DNA of 64,000 nucleotides from an uncultured bacterium (GCA_905215155.1 CAJMPJ010000013.1:1-64000); one strand, 5' to 3'; positions 35,901-45,571 are shown, counted from the stretch's first letter. The notes: a model not told the origin generated them from the sequence alone. Program-made: numbers and translations.

Positions 35901-36666
35901 TCCTGTCATTTTCCAGATCCATGAGGACATACCGTCCAAGCTGCATCAGAATTGGTCGGCAGATCTCATTGACCGCTGTGCCAAGGTGCCCAAGCACACG
36001 GAGATCATTAAAATCTGTGATGTGCCGCAGGCTGTCCGCAGACAGATACTCTTCCGTATCTATCCCGCACCGCTTTAATAGGACATACCATACACTGTCG
36101 GTCATAAGGTCCCGGAACTCTACTTCCTGGTTCTGCTCATCCAGTTCTTCCAGAAATGTCCCCTGCACATCCAGTTTCAGTTCATTAAAAGCATCCGGAA
36201 GCCACTCCCGCACACTTTCCTGTGCTGCCTGATGCAGGGTTCCGGCAAGCCCGCCATCTCCTTCGTCCAATCCATACGCTCTCTGCAGATAATCTGCCGC
36301 AATGGAGCGGTCATCCTGTGGCAGCAGCCACAAAGCCGGGTCTTTCCCCAGATTCCGCACCTTATAAGTATCCGAAATATCAAACACATACCGCAGGCGG
36401 TTTTTCGGGCTGGATGTATAATCAATCAGGGCAATGCCTTTTGACCCTTTCTTGATCCATCGGTACATCCGCTTATTCCATACCTCCATGGATGCCACGG
36501 CAGTTGCTTCCGGTCTCTGGGCAAAGATCAGGAGCTGTTCATCAAAGGTGTATTTATATAACCGGGATGCGGTATCCAGAAAACGCATCCACTCTTCCGG
36601 CTTTGCTGCAATGTCCTTTGCGACTTCTTCTGTCAGCTGTTCCATGGCATATAGTTTATTTGCCAT
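29911..36666 (-). CDS. N6-DNA methylase / SNF2 helicase, 5' part truncated by the IME
   Basis: Giant DNA-processing protein of Tn1549-like ICEs. The native part ends at 29987 (2226 codons plus two bases); the last 25 residues ([13 protein letters not shown]...) come from IME DNA. From the N-terminus: ArdC-like opening ([26 protein letters not shown]); a variable linker (~290-410) that overlaps tnpV in another frame; helical repeats (~430-860); a methylase domain with [12 protein letters not shown] and NVPFG (~1040-1250); and SNF2 helicase with VVGSGKT (~1740), VDEAH (~1900) and [10 protein letters not shown]. Motif VI and the C-terminus lie in the pieces at 18881-18983 and 15621-16529; the intact protein would be ~2563 aa. 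As it stands the helicase is truncated. AGGAGGATG-type site before the start. Confidence 0.9.
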   Translation of the reverse strand: MANKLYAMEQLTEEVAKDIAAKPEEWMRFLDTASRLYKYTFDEQLLIFAQRPEATAVASMEVWNKRMYRWIKKGSKGIALIDYTSSPKNRLRYVFDISDTYKVRNLGKDPALWLLPQDDRSIAADYLQRAYGLDEGDGGLAGTLHQAAQESVREWLPDAFNELKLDVQGTFLEELDEQNQEVEFRDLMTDSVWYVLLKRCGIDTEEYLSADSLRHITDFNDLRVLGHLGTAVNEICRPILMQLGRYVLMDLENDRKTVAKESEVVYNEFNTLIHESEENTRETKIEENKEETEHERDHLQQERGLSDPGYQTGGDQGDHREIRDDAEGISEEPQESQIQHTGTAEQAGQTSDGSGQRSQTESGRPDHAASRERPGTGEISRQHGMDSSHEPDPGAGRGTGGSGDYIQLSLFPTEEEQFGEIRKAAAALTQPAAFFVSDEIVDDVLRTGSGRKNTLFHITAKLVEGIDHEELRSFLIQEYGTGGKGFEFSGQKFSVWYDGDGMRFRRGESARRNYDRMLTWEEAANRIQDMYDAGTYVSNVIMQNSIKVECDELSSQLALHFRDTGAIRGIYSHTETTERFRAGLDDPEQTREYYQMLVELERDMERHPENYMRYQIRNNPIYKQRVYDLGRTLDWRRQEESVTPPEMAFITQDEIDSVLRRGGNVAGGRNRIYEFFMEHHDEKEAADFLKHEYGDGGCTPGIQGSDLSDEWHDAKGIRLSKGQISNPSLTTLVKWKQAASRTRQLIRMDDFLSPEELEKYEERQEAQRLAEMEEVKQSLETEEVPEKTEEVHEVVHTEENVEDKPEESGQPLRAEDVQNLVLVNRQYSSVSRTTEYDFTCEIRGEQDILHYTVEYHDDGEGFTIHTEKNDIWERMSEPELERLEMVLEREALYFQYHEDIENATNLEELQEVSYSIMENESIYFRQISERVWNEYGQRERDLSVEIPAVNFHITDDQLGYGTAKEKFRANVMAIQVLKKCESENRYASPEEQEIMSNYVGWGGLPDAFDESKASWSDEYQELKDLLTKEEYAAARESTLNAHYTQPVIIESMYQVLQNLGFEKGNILEPSMGVGNFFGMLPDKLQQSRLYGVELDSISGRIAKLLYPNADIQIKGFEKTDYPNDFFDVAIGNVPFGSYKVNDRQYDKYNFMIHDYFLAKTIDQLRPGGVAALITTKGTMDKASPEVRKYLVERAELLGAIRLPNNAFKANAGTEVSADILFFQKRESISMEEPEWVALGEDNNGITINQYFITHPEMVLGTMAEVSGPYGMETACLPLEGADLAEQLEDAAVKIHGTMGPAVTAETELDEIMESIPADPSVRNYSFTVVDDQIYYRVNSLMNPVKLPAATAERIKGMVEIREVVRELIALQMEENATDEAIQDLQVRLNQVYDAYTEKYGVIGSNANKRAFSDDSSYCLLCSLEELNEDGTLKRKADMFTKRTIKKAVAVTSVETAAEALTISLNEKARVDLPYMAGLTGKTEEKVAEELTGVIFRDPVNGQWETADEYLSGNVREKLKTARIFAENHSEFTSNVYALEQVQPVDLDASEIEVRLGATWIAPEIYRDFMEELFDTPGYLVGRVIDIRYSEASGAWNISGKNADSDRNVLTTATYGTSRINAYKILEETLNLKDVRIYDTKMDAEGNEIRVLNKKETMLATQKQDAIKEAFKDWIFRDQERREKLCQIYNERFNSIRPREYDGSHLTFPGMNPEIELRPHQKNAVAHQLYGDNVLLAHVVGSGKTYEMVAAAMESKRLGIAQKSLFVVPNHLTEQWGAEFLQLYPGANILVATKKDFEPANRKKFCARIAMGSYDAVIIGHSQFERIPLSEERQKKIIEEQIEELEAGIQQAKLESDGSRFTVKQLEKTKKSLRRRLEKLENKEKKDDVVTFEELGVDRLYVDEAHYYKNAFLYTKMRNVAGIAQNEAQKSADMFNKCQYLDEITGGKGITFATGTPVSNSMTELYTMQRYLQYGKLNRMGLGHFDSWASTFGEVVTSIELAPEGTGYRAKSRFARFYNIPELMSMFKEIADIKTADQLELPVPEAEYETVVLKPSEHQKEIVESLGERAEVIRDGGVDSSVDNMLKVTNDGRKLALDQRLVNPLLPDDGDSKICACVEKSFAIWKETASKRSAQLIFCDLSTPKGDGTFNVYDDLKKKLMAKGVPEAEIAFIHDANTEVKKTDLFSKVKSGQVRFLLGSTAKMGAGTNVQDRLIALHHLDVGWKPSDVGRILRTFKIKKNVEVTDNGKIII
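29965..29990 (+). repeat. IME attachment end, tnpV side
   Basis: Complement of TTTTGCGGACA at 29965-29975, then crossover TCAG at 29987-29990. The helicase frame runs through this point into IME DNA. Confidence 0.75.
35442..35786 (-). CDS. tnpV: TnpV family protein encoded inside the helicase gene in another frame
   Basis: 114 aa on the same strand as the helicase gene but in another frame. It matches TnpV throughout: [16 protein letters not shown]...[47 protein letters not shown] and a tail [19 protein letters not shown] parallel to the IME copy's [19 protein letters not shown] ribosome-site-like AGGAGGAAACAGAGC precedes the start. In the helicase frame the same DNA gives a Gln/Gly/Ser/Asp-rich low-complexity linker. 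TnpV is evidently the older frame. Confidence 0.75.
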   Translation of the reverse strand: MREITYSRNGDYLIPDIKLEETRGTIGKYGMMRKEYLRNHKKARFSILALQNRLDRHLMEVDSEARQKVEDLTMQLLEKDPAPEKSADSMAWTRHMNRIRAQAEELVVQEIIYN

Positions 36667-36683
36667 ATCTGTTCATCCTCCTC

Positions 36684-37325
36684 TCATTCTATCGTCGTTT
36701 CCCGTTTTTTCTTCACACCGGATGTTTTCTGACCGGATGTGATCTTTTTCCGGTTTTCCTCCAGGGATTCCTTGATTGATTTTTTATGTGGTTTCTCATA
36801 TCCATAATTCTCTGCTTCCTTTTCTGCTACTTTCAGATTGATATCATTCAAATCCACAGAGTATTGAATCTGCTCCATAGGAAGGATCTGTTTTTCCCGG
36901 AAAGAAAAATAGGACTGGTCATTTCCAAGAATTACATGGTCAATCACAGGGATTCCTGCCAGCATACAAAGCTTCTGCATCCTGCCTGTAAGTGCAATGT
37001 CCTCCTTCGAGGGTTTCAGGTTGCCGCTTGGATGGTTGTGGAACAAAAGAATGGAAGCGGCATTCGATAAGAACGCCGCCTTTAATACTTCCCTCGGATG
37101 CACCAGTGACTGGTTCAGTGTCCCCATACTGATGATGGTCATGTTGATGGGAACATTGTCACTCCGAAGATGAACCACTCCTACCACCTCCCGGTCATAG
37201 TCTTTAAAGGTATCTCCCAATACCCGGATCGCATCTTCCGGTGTAGAGATCTCTTCCTCACTCAGGAGCGGAGCTTCTTTTACAAGCCGAACCGATACCT
37301 GGTCAATTCCGTATTTTCTTCTCAC
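36684..37325 (-). CDS. radC: RadC-like JAB/MPN-domain protein
   Basis: 213 aa with GTG start (GAGGAG 9 bases upstream). The MPN metalloprotease-like motif is present: FHNHPSGNLKPSKEDIALTG (~98-117, HxHPxG..xPSxxD). The C-terminal ~50 residues are basic and disordered (HKKSIKESLEENRKK...). RadC-type genes are frequent in mobile elements; the biochemical activity is unresolved and the old link to recombination repair is doubtful. It overlaps the small gene before it by 23 bases and precedes the giant helicase by 17. Confidence 0.85.
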   Translation of the reverse strand: MRRKYGIDQVSVRLVKEAPLLSEEEISTPEDAIRVLGDTFKDYDREVVGVVHLRSDNVPINMTIISMGTLNQSLVHPREVLKAAFLSNAASILLFHNHPSGNLKPSKEDIALTGRMQKLCMLAGIPVIDHVILGNDQSYFSFREKQILPMEQIQYSVDLNDINLKVAEKEAENYGYEKPHKKSIKESLEENRKKITSGQKTSGVKKKRETTIE

Positions 37326-37449
37326 TTTCTGATGCTCCTCTCTGTAAGGGAATATGAAGAATAAACTCCTGCTCTTTTTGTGACTCCAGGCATTTCCGGA
37401 GATATCCGGATAGCCTTTTTCTTTCTTCTTCTTTCATTTTGCTGCTCAT
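37303..37449 (-). CDS. Small charged protein between unknown gene and radC
   Basis: 48 aa; its ATG overlaps the stop of the preceding gene (ATGA) and its end overlaps the radC start by 23 bases, so three genes are translationally chained. Sequence is Lys/Glu-rich, MSSKMKEEERKRLSGYLRKC and so on. No family recognised. The tight overlaps argue that it is translated. Confidence 0.5.
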   Translation of the reverse strand: MSSKMKEEERKRLSGYLRKCLESQKEQEFILHIPLQRGASESEKKIRN

Positions 37450-37757
37450 TCCCTGTCTCCCTCCATAACCTCTTCCATTACATCTGCAATACGTCCAAGT
37501 TCCGTTACAAGGGAAGGGAACTCATAACTGTTTCTGGCTTTTCCAATCTGATCCAGTAAAAATTCCGGTACATTGTTGATTGCCTCCGCTATCAATGCTT
37601 TTACCTTTAAATCCTGAAGAGCCAGAAGTTCTTTGAGTCCAAATTCTTCACCAAAAACTTCCTTGTACCGGATTAACTCGCTTTCAAGGCTATCCGGTTC
37701 TAACCGTCTTTCAAATTTTTCTCTTATATCATCACCATATAAACACCATTCTGACAT
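37446..37757 (-). CDS. Unknown ICE protein (~103 aa)
   Basis: 103 aa from the Met at 37757 (GAGGAG 7 bases upstream); two earlier in-frame Met codons lack a site. It reads SEWCLYGDDIREKFERR, then a helical body VFGEEFGLKELLALQDLKVKALIAEAINNVPEFLLDQIGKARNSYEFPSLVTELGRIADVMEEVME. Soluble, acidic, all helical. Similar small proteins occur near radC in related elements (possibly DUF6809). Function unknown. Confidence 0.6.
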   Translation of the reverse strand: MSEWCLYGDDIREKFERRLEPDSLESELIRYKEVFGEEFGLKELLALQDLKVKALIAEAINNVPEFLLDQIGKARNSYEFPSLVTELGRIADVMEEVMEGDRE

Positions 37758-37782
37758 ATACATTCTCCTCGCTTTCAACAAA

Positions 37783-37808
37783 GCGGGAACCGTAACCGCA
37801 GTTCCCGC
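37783..37808 (-). terminator. Hairpin, possible terminator
   Basis: GCGGGAAC and GTTCCCGC form an 8-bp stem with a 10-base loop 15 bases after the DUF5688-like stop; the minus strand continues TTTGTT, a weak T-run. Confidence 0.5.
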
Positions 37809-37822
37809 CCCAAAATATTTTC

Positions 37823-38911
37823 TTACATTACCATAGCCGTATCTCTCGTTTTACCCTGTGGCTTTCCCAGGACGTTCCCGGCTTTCACCTCTTCCTTCGC
37901 CTTTTCCAGCTTTCCATGAAGCCCGATTTTCTCTGCCGGCTTTTCTGCCGCAGCCGCTTTTTCTTTATCCAGACGTGCTTCCCGTTTCTCCGCATTTTCT
38001 ATCACGGCTGTTCTGCCATCACAAAACTGCACTTTATCCGAAAGAATATCTTCCGGTGCTACTTCTGTTGCATTGACTTCTTTTACCATGGCATTCAGGG
38101 CTTTCACATCGAAATCCCCATTATCCGGCAACAGAAGTGTTTCATGGATGGAGGAAGGCAGGATATAAAAATCACCCTTCATAAACTCCCCGATCTGTTT
38201 GCGGATATCCTCATGCAGGATCAGGGAAGCAGCATTCATTTTCGTTTCATTCGTCAGGCAAAACATGGGCATAAAAAATTCCTCTGCCCTTCTGTCTCCG
38301 TTCAACAGGTTCTGAGGTTTTTCTCCCATAATCGAGGACTCCATCAGATCATTTATTGAGTATAAAGCCGGTCCACGGTTCTTATCCGATGCCATCGCAT
38401 CCTGATGGAGCGTCTGTACATCAATCTTCCACGCCTCTAAAAGTGCTTTGGTCACGGAAACAGAAGCAATGCCGTCTTTATTTTCCGACAGGTTGACCGT
38501 ATAATAAGCTGCGAAATCCCCATGCATGGTCACAGCTTTATCTTCCAGCCATTCCCTGTTCTTTTCCGGGTCGCACATCCTGACCTGCAGCTTGTCCTTG
38601 ACATTCCCGTAATCCATCATGCCATTTACATCAACGTCCAGATCCGTATCCATTTTTTCAATCCAAAGGTCTGCCACATCCCCTACACAGGCATCCGGAT
38701 TTTTCCCGTTCCGGTATTCCTGGTAAAAGGAATCCAGATATACATTCGGTGTGATATTAGTATCTTTTGCGGGAATGACCACCGCCGTCAAGGTCAGCCC
38801 GTTCTTCTTTACTACTTCCTGCAGATGGATATTGGCATCCGCATATTTTTCCGGAAGATAGTCCTTCACATTGTCCTTCACATATTCAAAAAAATCTTTT
38901 CTGTTCATCAT
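37823..38911 (-). CDS. DUF5688-family ICE protein
   Basis: 362 aa from the ATG at 38911 (AGGGGG 9 bases upstream). It begins MMNRKDFFEYVKDNVKDYLP and contains LTAVVIPAKDTNITPNVYLDSFYQEYRNG and DFYILPSSIHETLLLPDN, both typical of this family of Clostridia ICE proteins; the last ~60 residues are Lys/Glu/Ala-rich. Function unknown. It lies between the adhesin and radC blocks and is carried by most ICEs of this class. Confidence 0.7.
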   Translation of the reverse strand: MMNRKDFFEYVKDNVKDYLPEKYADANIHLQEVVKKNGLTLTAVVIPAKDTNITPNVYLDSFYQEYRNGKNPDACVGDVADLWIEKMDTDLDVDVNGMMDYGNVKDKLQVRMCDPEKNREWLEDKAVTMHGDFAAYYTVNLSENKDGIASVSVTKALLEAWKIDVQTLHQDAMASDKNRGPALYSINDLMESSIMGEKPQNLLNGDRRAEEFFMPMFCLTNETKMNAASLILHEDIRKQIGEFMKGDFYILPSSIHETLLLPDNGDFDVKALNAMVKEVNATEVAPEDILSDKVQFCDGRTAVIENAEKREARLDKEKAAAAEKPAEKIGLHGKLEKAKEEVKAGNVLGKPQGKTRDTAMVM

Positions 38912-38917
38912 ACGCAA

Positions 38918-39058
38918 TTACCCCCTTCTGATCATGTGCTGGTTCATTCTCTTTTTGTTGACTGCCTGCTCTGCTTTTTTCTGGTATGCCATCATTCTCT
39001 TGAATGATCTCTCCTGCATTTCTCTCCCTGCCTGCACTGTGTTCATTGTTTTCTTCAT
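38918..39058 (-). CDS. Small basic protein before the DUF5688 gene
   Basis: 46 aa from the Met at 39058: MKKTMNTVQAGREMQERSFK, then RMMAYQKKAEQAVNKKRMNQ and HMIRRG. Very basic and helical; an AGGACAGG sequence lies upstream. The stop is 6 bases before the next gene's start, so the two are likely co-translated. No family recognised. Confidence 0.5.
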   Translation of the reverse strand: MKKTMNTVQAGREMQERSFKRMMAYQKKAEQAVNKKRMNQHMIRRG

Positions 39059-39091
39059 ATTCTTTACCTGTCCTTTCCTGATTTTTGCTAT

Positions 39092-39122
39092 GATAAAAGG
39101 GAGCCTCAAATCAAGGCTCCCT
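39092..39122 (-). terminator. Rho-independent terminator after the adhesin
   Basis: GGGAGCCT and AGGCTCCC (39100-39122) form an 8-bp stem; the minus strand continues TTTTATC. It lies 15 bases after the adhesin stop. Confidence 0.8.
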
Positions 39123-39137
39123 GCTCATATAAGGTTG

Positions 39138-42100
39138 CTATTTTCTTTTTCTCTTTCTTCTGGCTGCCAGAAGTCCGGCAATGCCGCTTACAGATACTGC
39201 CAGCAATAACACCGGAAGCCAGAGATTCGTCTCATCCCCGGTCTTCGGATTACCTGCTGACGGTGTTCCCGGTGTGCCTTCCGTTGTCTGTGGCACTTCT
39301 GGCTTGTCATTTGTCAGGTCAAAGGTCACTTCCACAATCGGTGTGCTGTCATCTTTGTAGGCAAATACCACCTCATGCTCGGTCTTATCCAGTGTATATC
39401 CATCCAGCGTCTTGGTTTCCACCAGATAGTATTTCTTCTCACCGGCATATTTACCGTCTTTGTAATCTGCGATCTCATAAAGGCTGCTCTCCGCATGACC
39501 TGCAGCATCCATCTTTAAGGTCTCCAGCACCTTCCCTTTGCTGTCACGGAGTTCAAATTCCACACCTTTTAACGGCTCTCCGGTTTCCTTATCTGTTTTA
39601 TTCAGGATCACTTTACCTTTTGCGGTATCATCCTTCATAACAACCGTCTGGATCTCGCCGGTATCTTTCACTTCAAAGGAGACATCTGCTGTCAGGATAA
39701 ATCCTTTCGGTGCCTGTTCCTCCCTGAGTGTGTATCTGCCAATCGGAAGCTTCTCCACATAATGCGGCTCCCCTGTGGAAGTCCAGCTTTCCACTACCTG
39801 GTCATTTTCATCCAGGATTGTAAGCTTCGCACCCGGGATCTCCTGGTCTCCGGTGATATCTGTCTTGCTGATCTGTACCTTTGTCACATCGTCCTTCATT
39901 TCATGCTTCTGGATTTCCGCAGTATTCTCGATGGTAAATTCGATGCTTTCTGCGGTTACATATCCATCTGCAGGTTTGGTTTCTGTCATTGTGTAGGTTT
40001 TGCCGACTACCAGCTCTTTGATCACATGGGCTTCTTCTGCGGATACCCATTCATCCACAACATTTCCATCCTCATCGGTCACTTTCAGGTGGGCACCCGG
40101 GAGTTCATCCCCTGTTGTCAGGTCGGATTTTGTCAGTTCCACGGTTGTAGCCTCATTTTCAAAGGTAAAATCATAGCTTACCTCTGCCTGGTCCGCACCG
40201 GCATATTCAAAGGTGAAATCCTGTTCCTCATTGGTGGTCACAAAACCATCCGGGGCATACAGCTCTTTCACATAATAGTTTCCGTCTACCGGTAGGTCTG
40301 CCGTAAAGGTGATCTGACCGTTTTCATCGGTAGTCTTAAGCTCAATGAGCGTATCTGCTTCCAGCAGGACATCACCGCTGGCATTTTTGATATCCTCCCT
40401 TGTAAACAATCCGAAGATACCGCCTGCCAGAACTCGTTCGGTGTCTTTTTCCTTTTTCAGGACGGTCACTTTGACTATCTGGCGGTTATTCTGCCATGCT
40501 TCATCATACGTTACCACCGGGGTATCCTGGTCACGGTAACTTAAATCCACATATCTTGGCTCTCCATCCAGCACATAACCATGGGCAGTTTCTGCCTCTT
40601 TCACATAGTATTTTCCAACCGGAAGATCCCCAAGCTGTGCAATACCATTGGTATCTGTGGTAATGGTTCCCACCAGTTCATCTGCTTTAAAATAATCCTC
40701 GCTGACACCATCTGCCGCCTTGATATCTTCAGCGGCATAAACGTGAAAAGTAACTTCGGTAAGGCTTCCAGTGATATACTCAAACAGATGCTCCACCGTG
40801 CCTTTTGCATTATCCAGAAGCGTTACTTTATCCAGGAATTCACCCTTTTTGTTGATGATCAGAAGCCCGGTCGGCACTTCATCTTTCATTTCAACCTTCT
40901 GGACATCACCGTTATCCTCAACAGTAAACGTGATATCCGTTGCTTTCAGGTATCCATACGGGGCAAATTCTTCCCGGAGTGTGTAAGTCTCCCCGACTAC
41001 CAGACGTTTGATCACATGCGGGGCATCCTTAACAGAAGTCCATTCATCCACAACATTCCCGTCTTTATCCAGCACTTTCAGGCTTGCACCATCCAATTCT
41101 GTTCCAGTGGTAATGTCAGATTTTGTAATCTCCACTGTGGTCGGCTGGTTTTTCTTCACGGCTTTCAAAACAACCGTTTCCACATCCTGTCCCTGATAGG
41201 AAGCATCAAAGTTCAGGACCTCATTGGAAGATACATACCCTGCCGGGGCTTTCAGTTCTTTTACATAGTAGCTTCCAAGCGGAAGATCCAGTGTACAGCC
41301 TGCCTGACCCTTCTCATCCGAAGTCATTTCCTGAAGGAGGGCATCTGCCGCAACAATTACTTTGCCGTCTGCGGTAATATCCTCTTTGTTGTAGATACCA
41401 AATACTGCACCTGCCACAACTGCTCCATTTTCCGCATCCTGTTTTTCAACCGTAATCGCTACCTTCTGTCTTTCATCACCGACGGTCACTTCCTGTTCTA
41501 CAACCGGAGTATCCTGGCCTTCATAGACAAAGACAACTTCTGCAGCCTCCGGATTTAACACAAATCCGTCAGGGGCTGTTTTTTCCACCACCCGGTAAGC
41601 ACCAAGCGGAAGGTTTTCTGCCACTGCCATTCCATCCTCACCGGTTGTGATCGTAGTCACCAGTGTATCCTTTGCATAGACTACAATCCGGTTTCCATCT
41701 GCGTCTTTCTGGTAGTCCGGGGAGTAAATATCCTCCGCTGCATACACCTCAAAGACGGCATCTTTCAGGAACTGCTCTTCGTAAATGAAATCCTTGTTAA
41801 ATCCAGCAAGCATCTCACCTTTTTTGTAAACAGTCAGCTTTCCTTTGACCGGATGGTTTTCGTAATCTACTTCAATCACCACATCCCCGCTGACAGAATC
41901 CATCTGGTATGCAGTATTGGAATCCACTGCGATCTCCACGTAATTCTGGTTTAAGGTATAGCCATCCGGGGCTGTCACTTCCTCGATCCGGTAATGTCCG
42001 ATGCTTAAATTGTTCGGAAGGATCAGATAACCCTGGCTGTCTGTGAAGTAGGATTTGTGGGTAACAGTGGTCGGGTAAGTCGTAACCTGTTCCACATATT

Positions 42101-45100
42101 TCTTATGATCCAGGTCATAAATCTTAAATTCTGTACCTGCCACCAGCACCGGTCTCTTTGTTTCATCGTCTTTCTTCACGATCTTTAACTTTGCTTTAAA
42201 TTCATCATCCAGAAGGATCCGCCAGATCTGCGGCTCATCCGGATGGTTTTCACTGATGGTAACAAGAAAGTCATCCACCGGCTTATAATTGTGCGGTGTT
42301 GTTGTTTCCTTCACAAGGTAAGTACCATACGGAAGCGGGATACTGCAGGCATAGCCTTTGGCATCCGTAAACATCTCTGTCTTTCCATCTGCGGTCAGCA
42401 CTACCGGCTTGGCAGATGCAAAATCGTAACTGCCGTCCGGATTGGTCTTAAGGCTGCTCTTTAAGTAAGCAGTAAATCCGGCACCTTTTAACAGGTCTGC
42501 ATCTGTCTTTCCATTGTTCGCCGCTTTAATCACCTGGAACGGCTGTTTCATGACCTGTTCCGAAGATTCCGTACTACGCTCCACAGTCTTTACAAGGTCT
42601 CCCTCATAACTGCATTCCAGGTCATACTCACCCTCGTCGATCAGGTATCCAATCGGCGGTGTGATCTCTTTCACGTAGTATTTTCCAAGGTACAGGTCTT
42701 CTACAGAAGCATCACCCTTTTTATCAACCGTCATGGTTGCCACCTGGCTTCCTGCTTTATAGAGAATGCCGGTTTTTCCATCCGGATGGATGATGTTTTC
42801 TCTTGCATACACTCCATAAACAGCACCTTCAAAGGTAGCGTCTCCCTGGGTGTTTCTTCCGGTCTCCTTATCTTTCTTGACCAGATGGATCGTCGCATTG
42901 ACACGTTCATTCTCAAACGTATGGGTAAATGCGACGGATGCCTGTTTATCATTGGTGTACTGAAATCTGAAAGTGAATACATCCTCACTGTTACGGTAGT
43001 AGTTTACAGGTGCCTGCAGCTCTTTCACATAATAGCTGTGGTTGATCGGCAGGTCTGCCTGATATACAGCATTTCCATCGTTTCCGGTTGTTGCTTTTTC
43101 AATCAGGGTATCTTTTCTCACTACCACATTCCCGGATACATCAGCGATATCCTCCGCCGCATATAGTCCATAGATTCCTCCAGACAGCGGGTTCTTTGTG
43201 GTATCGTCCTGTTTCACCGCAGATACGCTTGCCTTCTGACGGTCATTGGCAAAGGTCACATTTCCTACTGCCACTTCTACGTTCTGTCCTGCATAGCTTA
43301 AGGTGATGGTTTTGGATTCCCCTTTGCACACATAATCTGCAGGGGCTTTCGTTTCTGTTACAACGTAAGTGCCAAGATGCAGGTTCTTAAGGGTTGCACT
43401 GCCATCCTCACCGGTGGTCAGCCCCTCTTTTACCAGGGCACCCTTTTGGAAAATAACCCTTCCATCTGCCGCTTTGATATCCGCTCCCGCATACACGTTA
43501 TAAACAGCACCTTTCAATCTCTGTTTTGTGTACTGGAACACCACGCCGGAATCTGTGACAGAAGCACCGGTCAGCACTTCCCCTTCCTTGTAAACGGTCA
43601 GGTCTGCAAACTGTTCCTTGTCAGTTACGTCTTTCTTTGTGGTTCCGCCGATGACCAGGTTGATCCCATAGGCTTTGGTATCCAGCACATATCCGTTCGG
43701 TACGGAAATCTCTTTCAGGTACACGGTATTCTGTGTCTTTTCAATCGTGATACTGGATGCACCATTGGCATCGGTTGCAGGCATCTTTGCGATCAGGTTT
43801 TTCCCTGCTTCATCACTGTAAATGCCATAGACCGCACCGGCTACCTTTGCATTGCTTCCGGCATCCTTTTTCACGATCTCAATCTTTGCCATCTTCACCC
43901 ATTCCACACTGAAATCCACATACTTCTCATCTGTGACACCTTCTCCAAATACCAGTGCCAGATCCTGTGTAGATGACCCTGTGGTGATCTTATAAGCAGA
44001 ATAATCCTTGGTAATGCTTCCTTTCATGGTCACTGCCCAGGAGCCGCTTACATCTTCCGCCTGTGTCAGCGGTGCGGAAAGATAAAACTTTGTGCCGCCG
44101 GACACTTCTACGCTTGCCCCTGCCGCACTGGTCTTTCCGGTTGAAACGTTGTGGAATTTCACGCCGGATGGAAGCTTCATCGTAATGGTCTGAAGCGCAT
44201 CTGCCTTAAAAGTGATCTCTTCCGTTCTCTGGGAATTGCCGTCAATATAGGCTTTTACCTTCGCATTGGAAAATGACATCGCCACGTCCGGGATCTCCGG
44301 CTGGCTCACACAGTAGTTATAGAGTTCCATGGCCAGCGCCTGTCCGGTGGAGTTGGTGCCGGAAAAGGCATCACTGCTTCCATTTGCATAAGCGGCTGCC
44401 AGATGGGTAATGATAAAACGCTTTCCGGTAGAAAAATCCGGATGCTTTTCTGCGAAAAATCCTTCATCCCCGCTGGCTTTTGTACCGTAGTAGCAGACTT
44501 TCGCTAAGGTCTTTCCGTCACTCAGCTTTGTGATCGTATAAGTTCCATCCCCCGGCCCCGGCTTGGATGGCTGTACGCAATAGGCAGTAGCAGTAACATC
44601 ACCAAACTTTACGGTATAAGGTGCGGTCAGGTAAGAACCCAGACCATAATCTGCATAATAGTAATATGCCCCTCTGGTTACATTAACGGAGGTCGTGGAT
44701 CTGGCACTTGCAAACAGTGCCTGTGCCTGAAACTGTACCGTCTCCCCTTCTTCCAGGCTCAGCATATCAATTCCCTGTTCTTCGCCCTGTTCCAGTACAT
44801 CGGATACGGAAAGCCCGGTCTCCGGGTCAACGGTTTCCTGCCCTTCGCTTTCCTCCAGTGCTGCATCCAGTTCCTCTTCCGGAAGAACTTCGGTGCTTTC
44901 TACTGTTTCCGTTTCTGGTTCAGCCTCTGTGACTGGTTCTGTGGCAGCTTCCGTCTCCATGGAAGTTTCTGTTGTTTCACTCTCTTCTGCAGATAACGTC
45001 TGCGAGTCTGCCTCCCCATCATCTGCCGCTTCCTCTGTACCGCCGGAACCGGCATCTTCGCCGCCTCCTTCTGAAGCAGCCTGCACTTCTGTTTCCGCTT

Positions 45101-45506
45101 CTTTAACGATCAGGTTTCTGCTGATCTGGTACTTCGGATGTGCCTCATTGACCGGCTCCACATAGTAGACGGCTTTATAACTGTCTGCGTGGTCTAAATC
45201 AAAATCCTTTCCCTCTTCATTCTTAGCTTCCTCAAAAGTGACTTTTACTTTTTTGTCATCTTTGATCTCCAGCCCGGTAAAATCACAGGTGACATCAAAT
45301 TCACTGCCAACGGTAATTTCATAATCTTTGGCTTTTACCACTTCATCTTCGTCCAGCAGGTCCTTGACCTCTTCATAAAGAGGCGGCTTTTCTTCCGCTT
45401 TGGTTTCTGCCGCATACGCTGTCATGGGCGATAACACCGTGGATAACAGCGTCATCCCTGCCAGAAATCCGGATACAAGTTTCCTTAAATTTCCTGTTCT
45501 TCTCAT
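39138..45506 (-). CDS. Giant SpaA-repeat surface adhesin with sortase signal
   Basis: 2122 aa secreted wall-anchored protein. Signal peptide 1-32 (MRRTGNLRKLVSGFLAG...TAYA). A short conserved N-terminal domain (~40-140), an acidic Thr/Glu-rich spacer (~145-250), then a probable thioester domain (~275-430) with the TAYCVQPSKPG cysteine segment. Next come fourteen SpaA/Cna-B-type repeats, each opening with a strand such as VTKSD or VKKD and ending E-x-x-AP-x-GY; the Lys and Glu needed for isopeptide bonds are visible. The C-terminus is NPKTGD, a hydrophobic helix, and RRKRKRK. It is probably attached by the class B sortase at 12632-13396 and may aid recipient contact or host adhesion. Confidence 0.88.
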   Translation of the reverse strand: MRRTGNLRKLVSGFLAGMTLLSTVLSPMTAYAAETKAEEKPPLYEEVKDLLDEDEVVKAKDYEITVGSEFDVTCDFTGLEIKDDKKVKVTFEEAKNEEGKDFDLDHADSYKAVYYVEPVNEAHPKYQISRNLIVKEAETEVQAASEGGGEDAGSGGTEEAADDGEADSQTLSAEESETTETSMETEAATEPVTEAEPETETVESTEVLPEEELDAALEESEGQETVDPETGLSVSDVLEQGEEQGIDMLSLEEGETVQFQAQALFASARSTTSVNVTRGAYYYYADYGLGSYLTAPYTVKFGDVTATAYCVQPSKPGPGDGTYTITKLSDGKTLAKVCYYGTKASGDEGFFAEKHPDFSTGKRFIITHLAAAYANGSSDAFSGTNSTGQALAMELYNYCVSQPEIPDVAMSFSNAKVKAYIDGNSQRTEEITFKADALQTITMKLPSGVKFHNVSTGKTSAAGASVEVSGGTKFYLSAPLTQAEDVSGSWAVTMKGSITKDYSAYKITTGSSTQDLALVFGEGVTDEKYVDFSVEWVKMAKIEIVKKDAGSNAKVAGAVYGIYSDEAGKNLIAKMPATDANGASSITIEKTQNTVYLKEISVPNGYVLDTKAYGINLVIGGTTKKDVTDKEQFADLTVYKEGEVLTGASVTDSGVVFQYTKQRLKGAVYNVYAGADIKAADGRVIFQKGALVKEGLTTGEDGSATLKNLHLGTYVVTETKAPADYVCKGESKTITLSYAGQNVEVAVGNVTFANDRQKASVSAVKQDDTTKNPLSGGIYGLYAAEDIADVSGNVVVRKDTLIEKATTGNDGNAVYQADLPINHSYYVKELQAPVNYYRNSEDVFTFRFQYTNDKQASVAFTHTFENERVNATIHLVKKDKETGRNTQGDATFEGAVYGVYARENIIHPDGKTGILYKAGSQVATMTVDKKGDASVEDLYLGKYYVKEITPPIGYLIDEGEYDLECSYEGDLVKTVERSTESSEQVMKQPFQVIKAANNGKTDADLLKGAGFTAYLKSSLKTNPDGSYDFASAKPVVLTADGKTEMFTDAKGYACSIPLPYGTYLVKETTTPHNYKPVDDFLVTISENHPDEPQIWRILLDDEFKAKLKIVKKDDETKRPVLVAGTEFKIYDLDHKKYVEQVTTYPTTVTHKSYFTDSQGYLILPNNLSIGHYRIEEVTAPDGYTLNQNYVEIAVDSNTAYQMDSVSGDVVIEVDYENHPVKGKLTVYKKGEMLAGFNKDFIYEEQFLKDAVFEVYAAEDIYSPDYQKDADGNRIVVYAKDTLVTTITTGEDGMAVAENLPLGAYRVVEKTAPDGFVLNPEAAEVVFVYEGQDTPVVEQEVTVGDERQKVAITVEKQDAENGAVVAGAVFGIYNKEDITADGKVIVAADALLQEMTSDEKGQAGCTLDLPLGSYYVKELKAPAGYVSSNEVLNFDASYQGQDVETVVLKAVKKNQPTTVEITKSDITTGTELDGASLKVLDKDGNVVDEWTSVKDAPHVIKRLVVGETYTLREEFAPYGYLKATDITFTVEDNGDVQKVEMKDEVPTGLLIINKKGEFLDKVTLLDNAKGTVEHLFEYITGSLTEVTFHVYAAEDIKAADGVSEDYFKADELVGTITTDTNGIAQLGDLPVGKYYVKEAETAHGYVLDGEPRYVDLSYRDQDTPVVTYDEAWQNNRQIVKVTVLKKEKDTERVLAGGIFGLFTREDIKNASGDVLLEADTLIELKTTDENGQITFTADLPVDGNYYVKELYAPDGFVTTNEEQDFTFEYAGADQAEVSYDFTFENEATTVELTKSDLTTGDELPGAHLKVTDEDGNVVDEWVSAEEAHVIKELVVGKTYTMTETKPADGYVTAESIEFTIENTAEIQKHEMKDDVTKVQISKTDITGDQEIPGAKLTILDENDQVVESWTSTGEPHYVEKLPIGRYTLREEQAPKGFILTADVSFEVKDTGEIQTVVMKDDTAKGKVILNKTDKETGEPLKGVEFELRDSKGKVLETLKMDAAGHAESSLYEIADYKDGKYAGEKKYYLVETKTLDGYTLDKTEHEVVFAYKDDSTPIVEVTFDLTNDKPEVPQTTEGTPGTPSAGNPKTGDETNLWLPVLLLAVSVSGIAGLLAARRKRKRK

Positions 45507-45542
45507 AGATCATGTCCTCTCTTTCATTTTTTATATGAAAAC

Positions 45543-45562
45543 AGACAGCCTTCTGGCTGCCT
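45543..45562 (-). terminator. Weak hairpin after topoisomerase gene
   Basis: CAGCC and GGCTG with an AGAA loop, extended by one or two pairs, followed on the minus strand by TGTTTTC, 10 bases after the topoisomerase stop. Confidence 0.4.
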
Positions 45563-45571
45563 GGTTCCCAA

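Noticed and set aside
39263..45165. Several open frames on the plus strand opposite the adhesin gene, including one of 325 codons
   Set aside because: They are antisense shadows of a repetitive, biased coding sequence; none has a ribosome site plus recognisable protein pattern.
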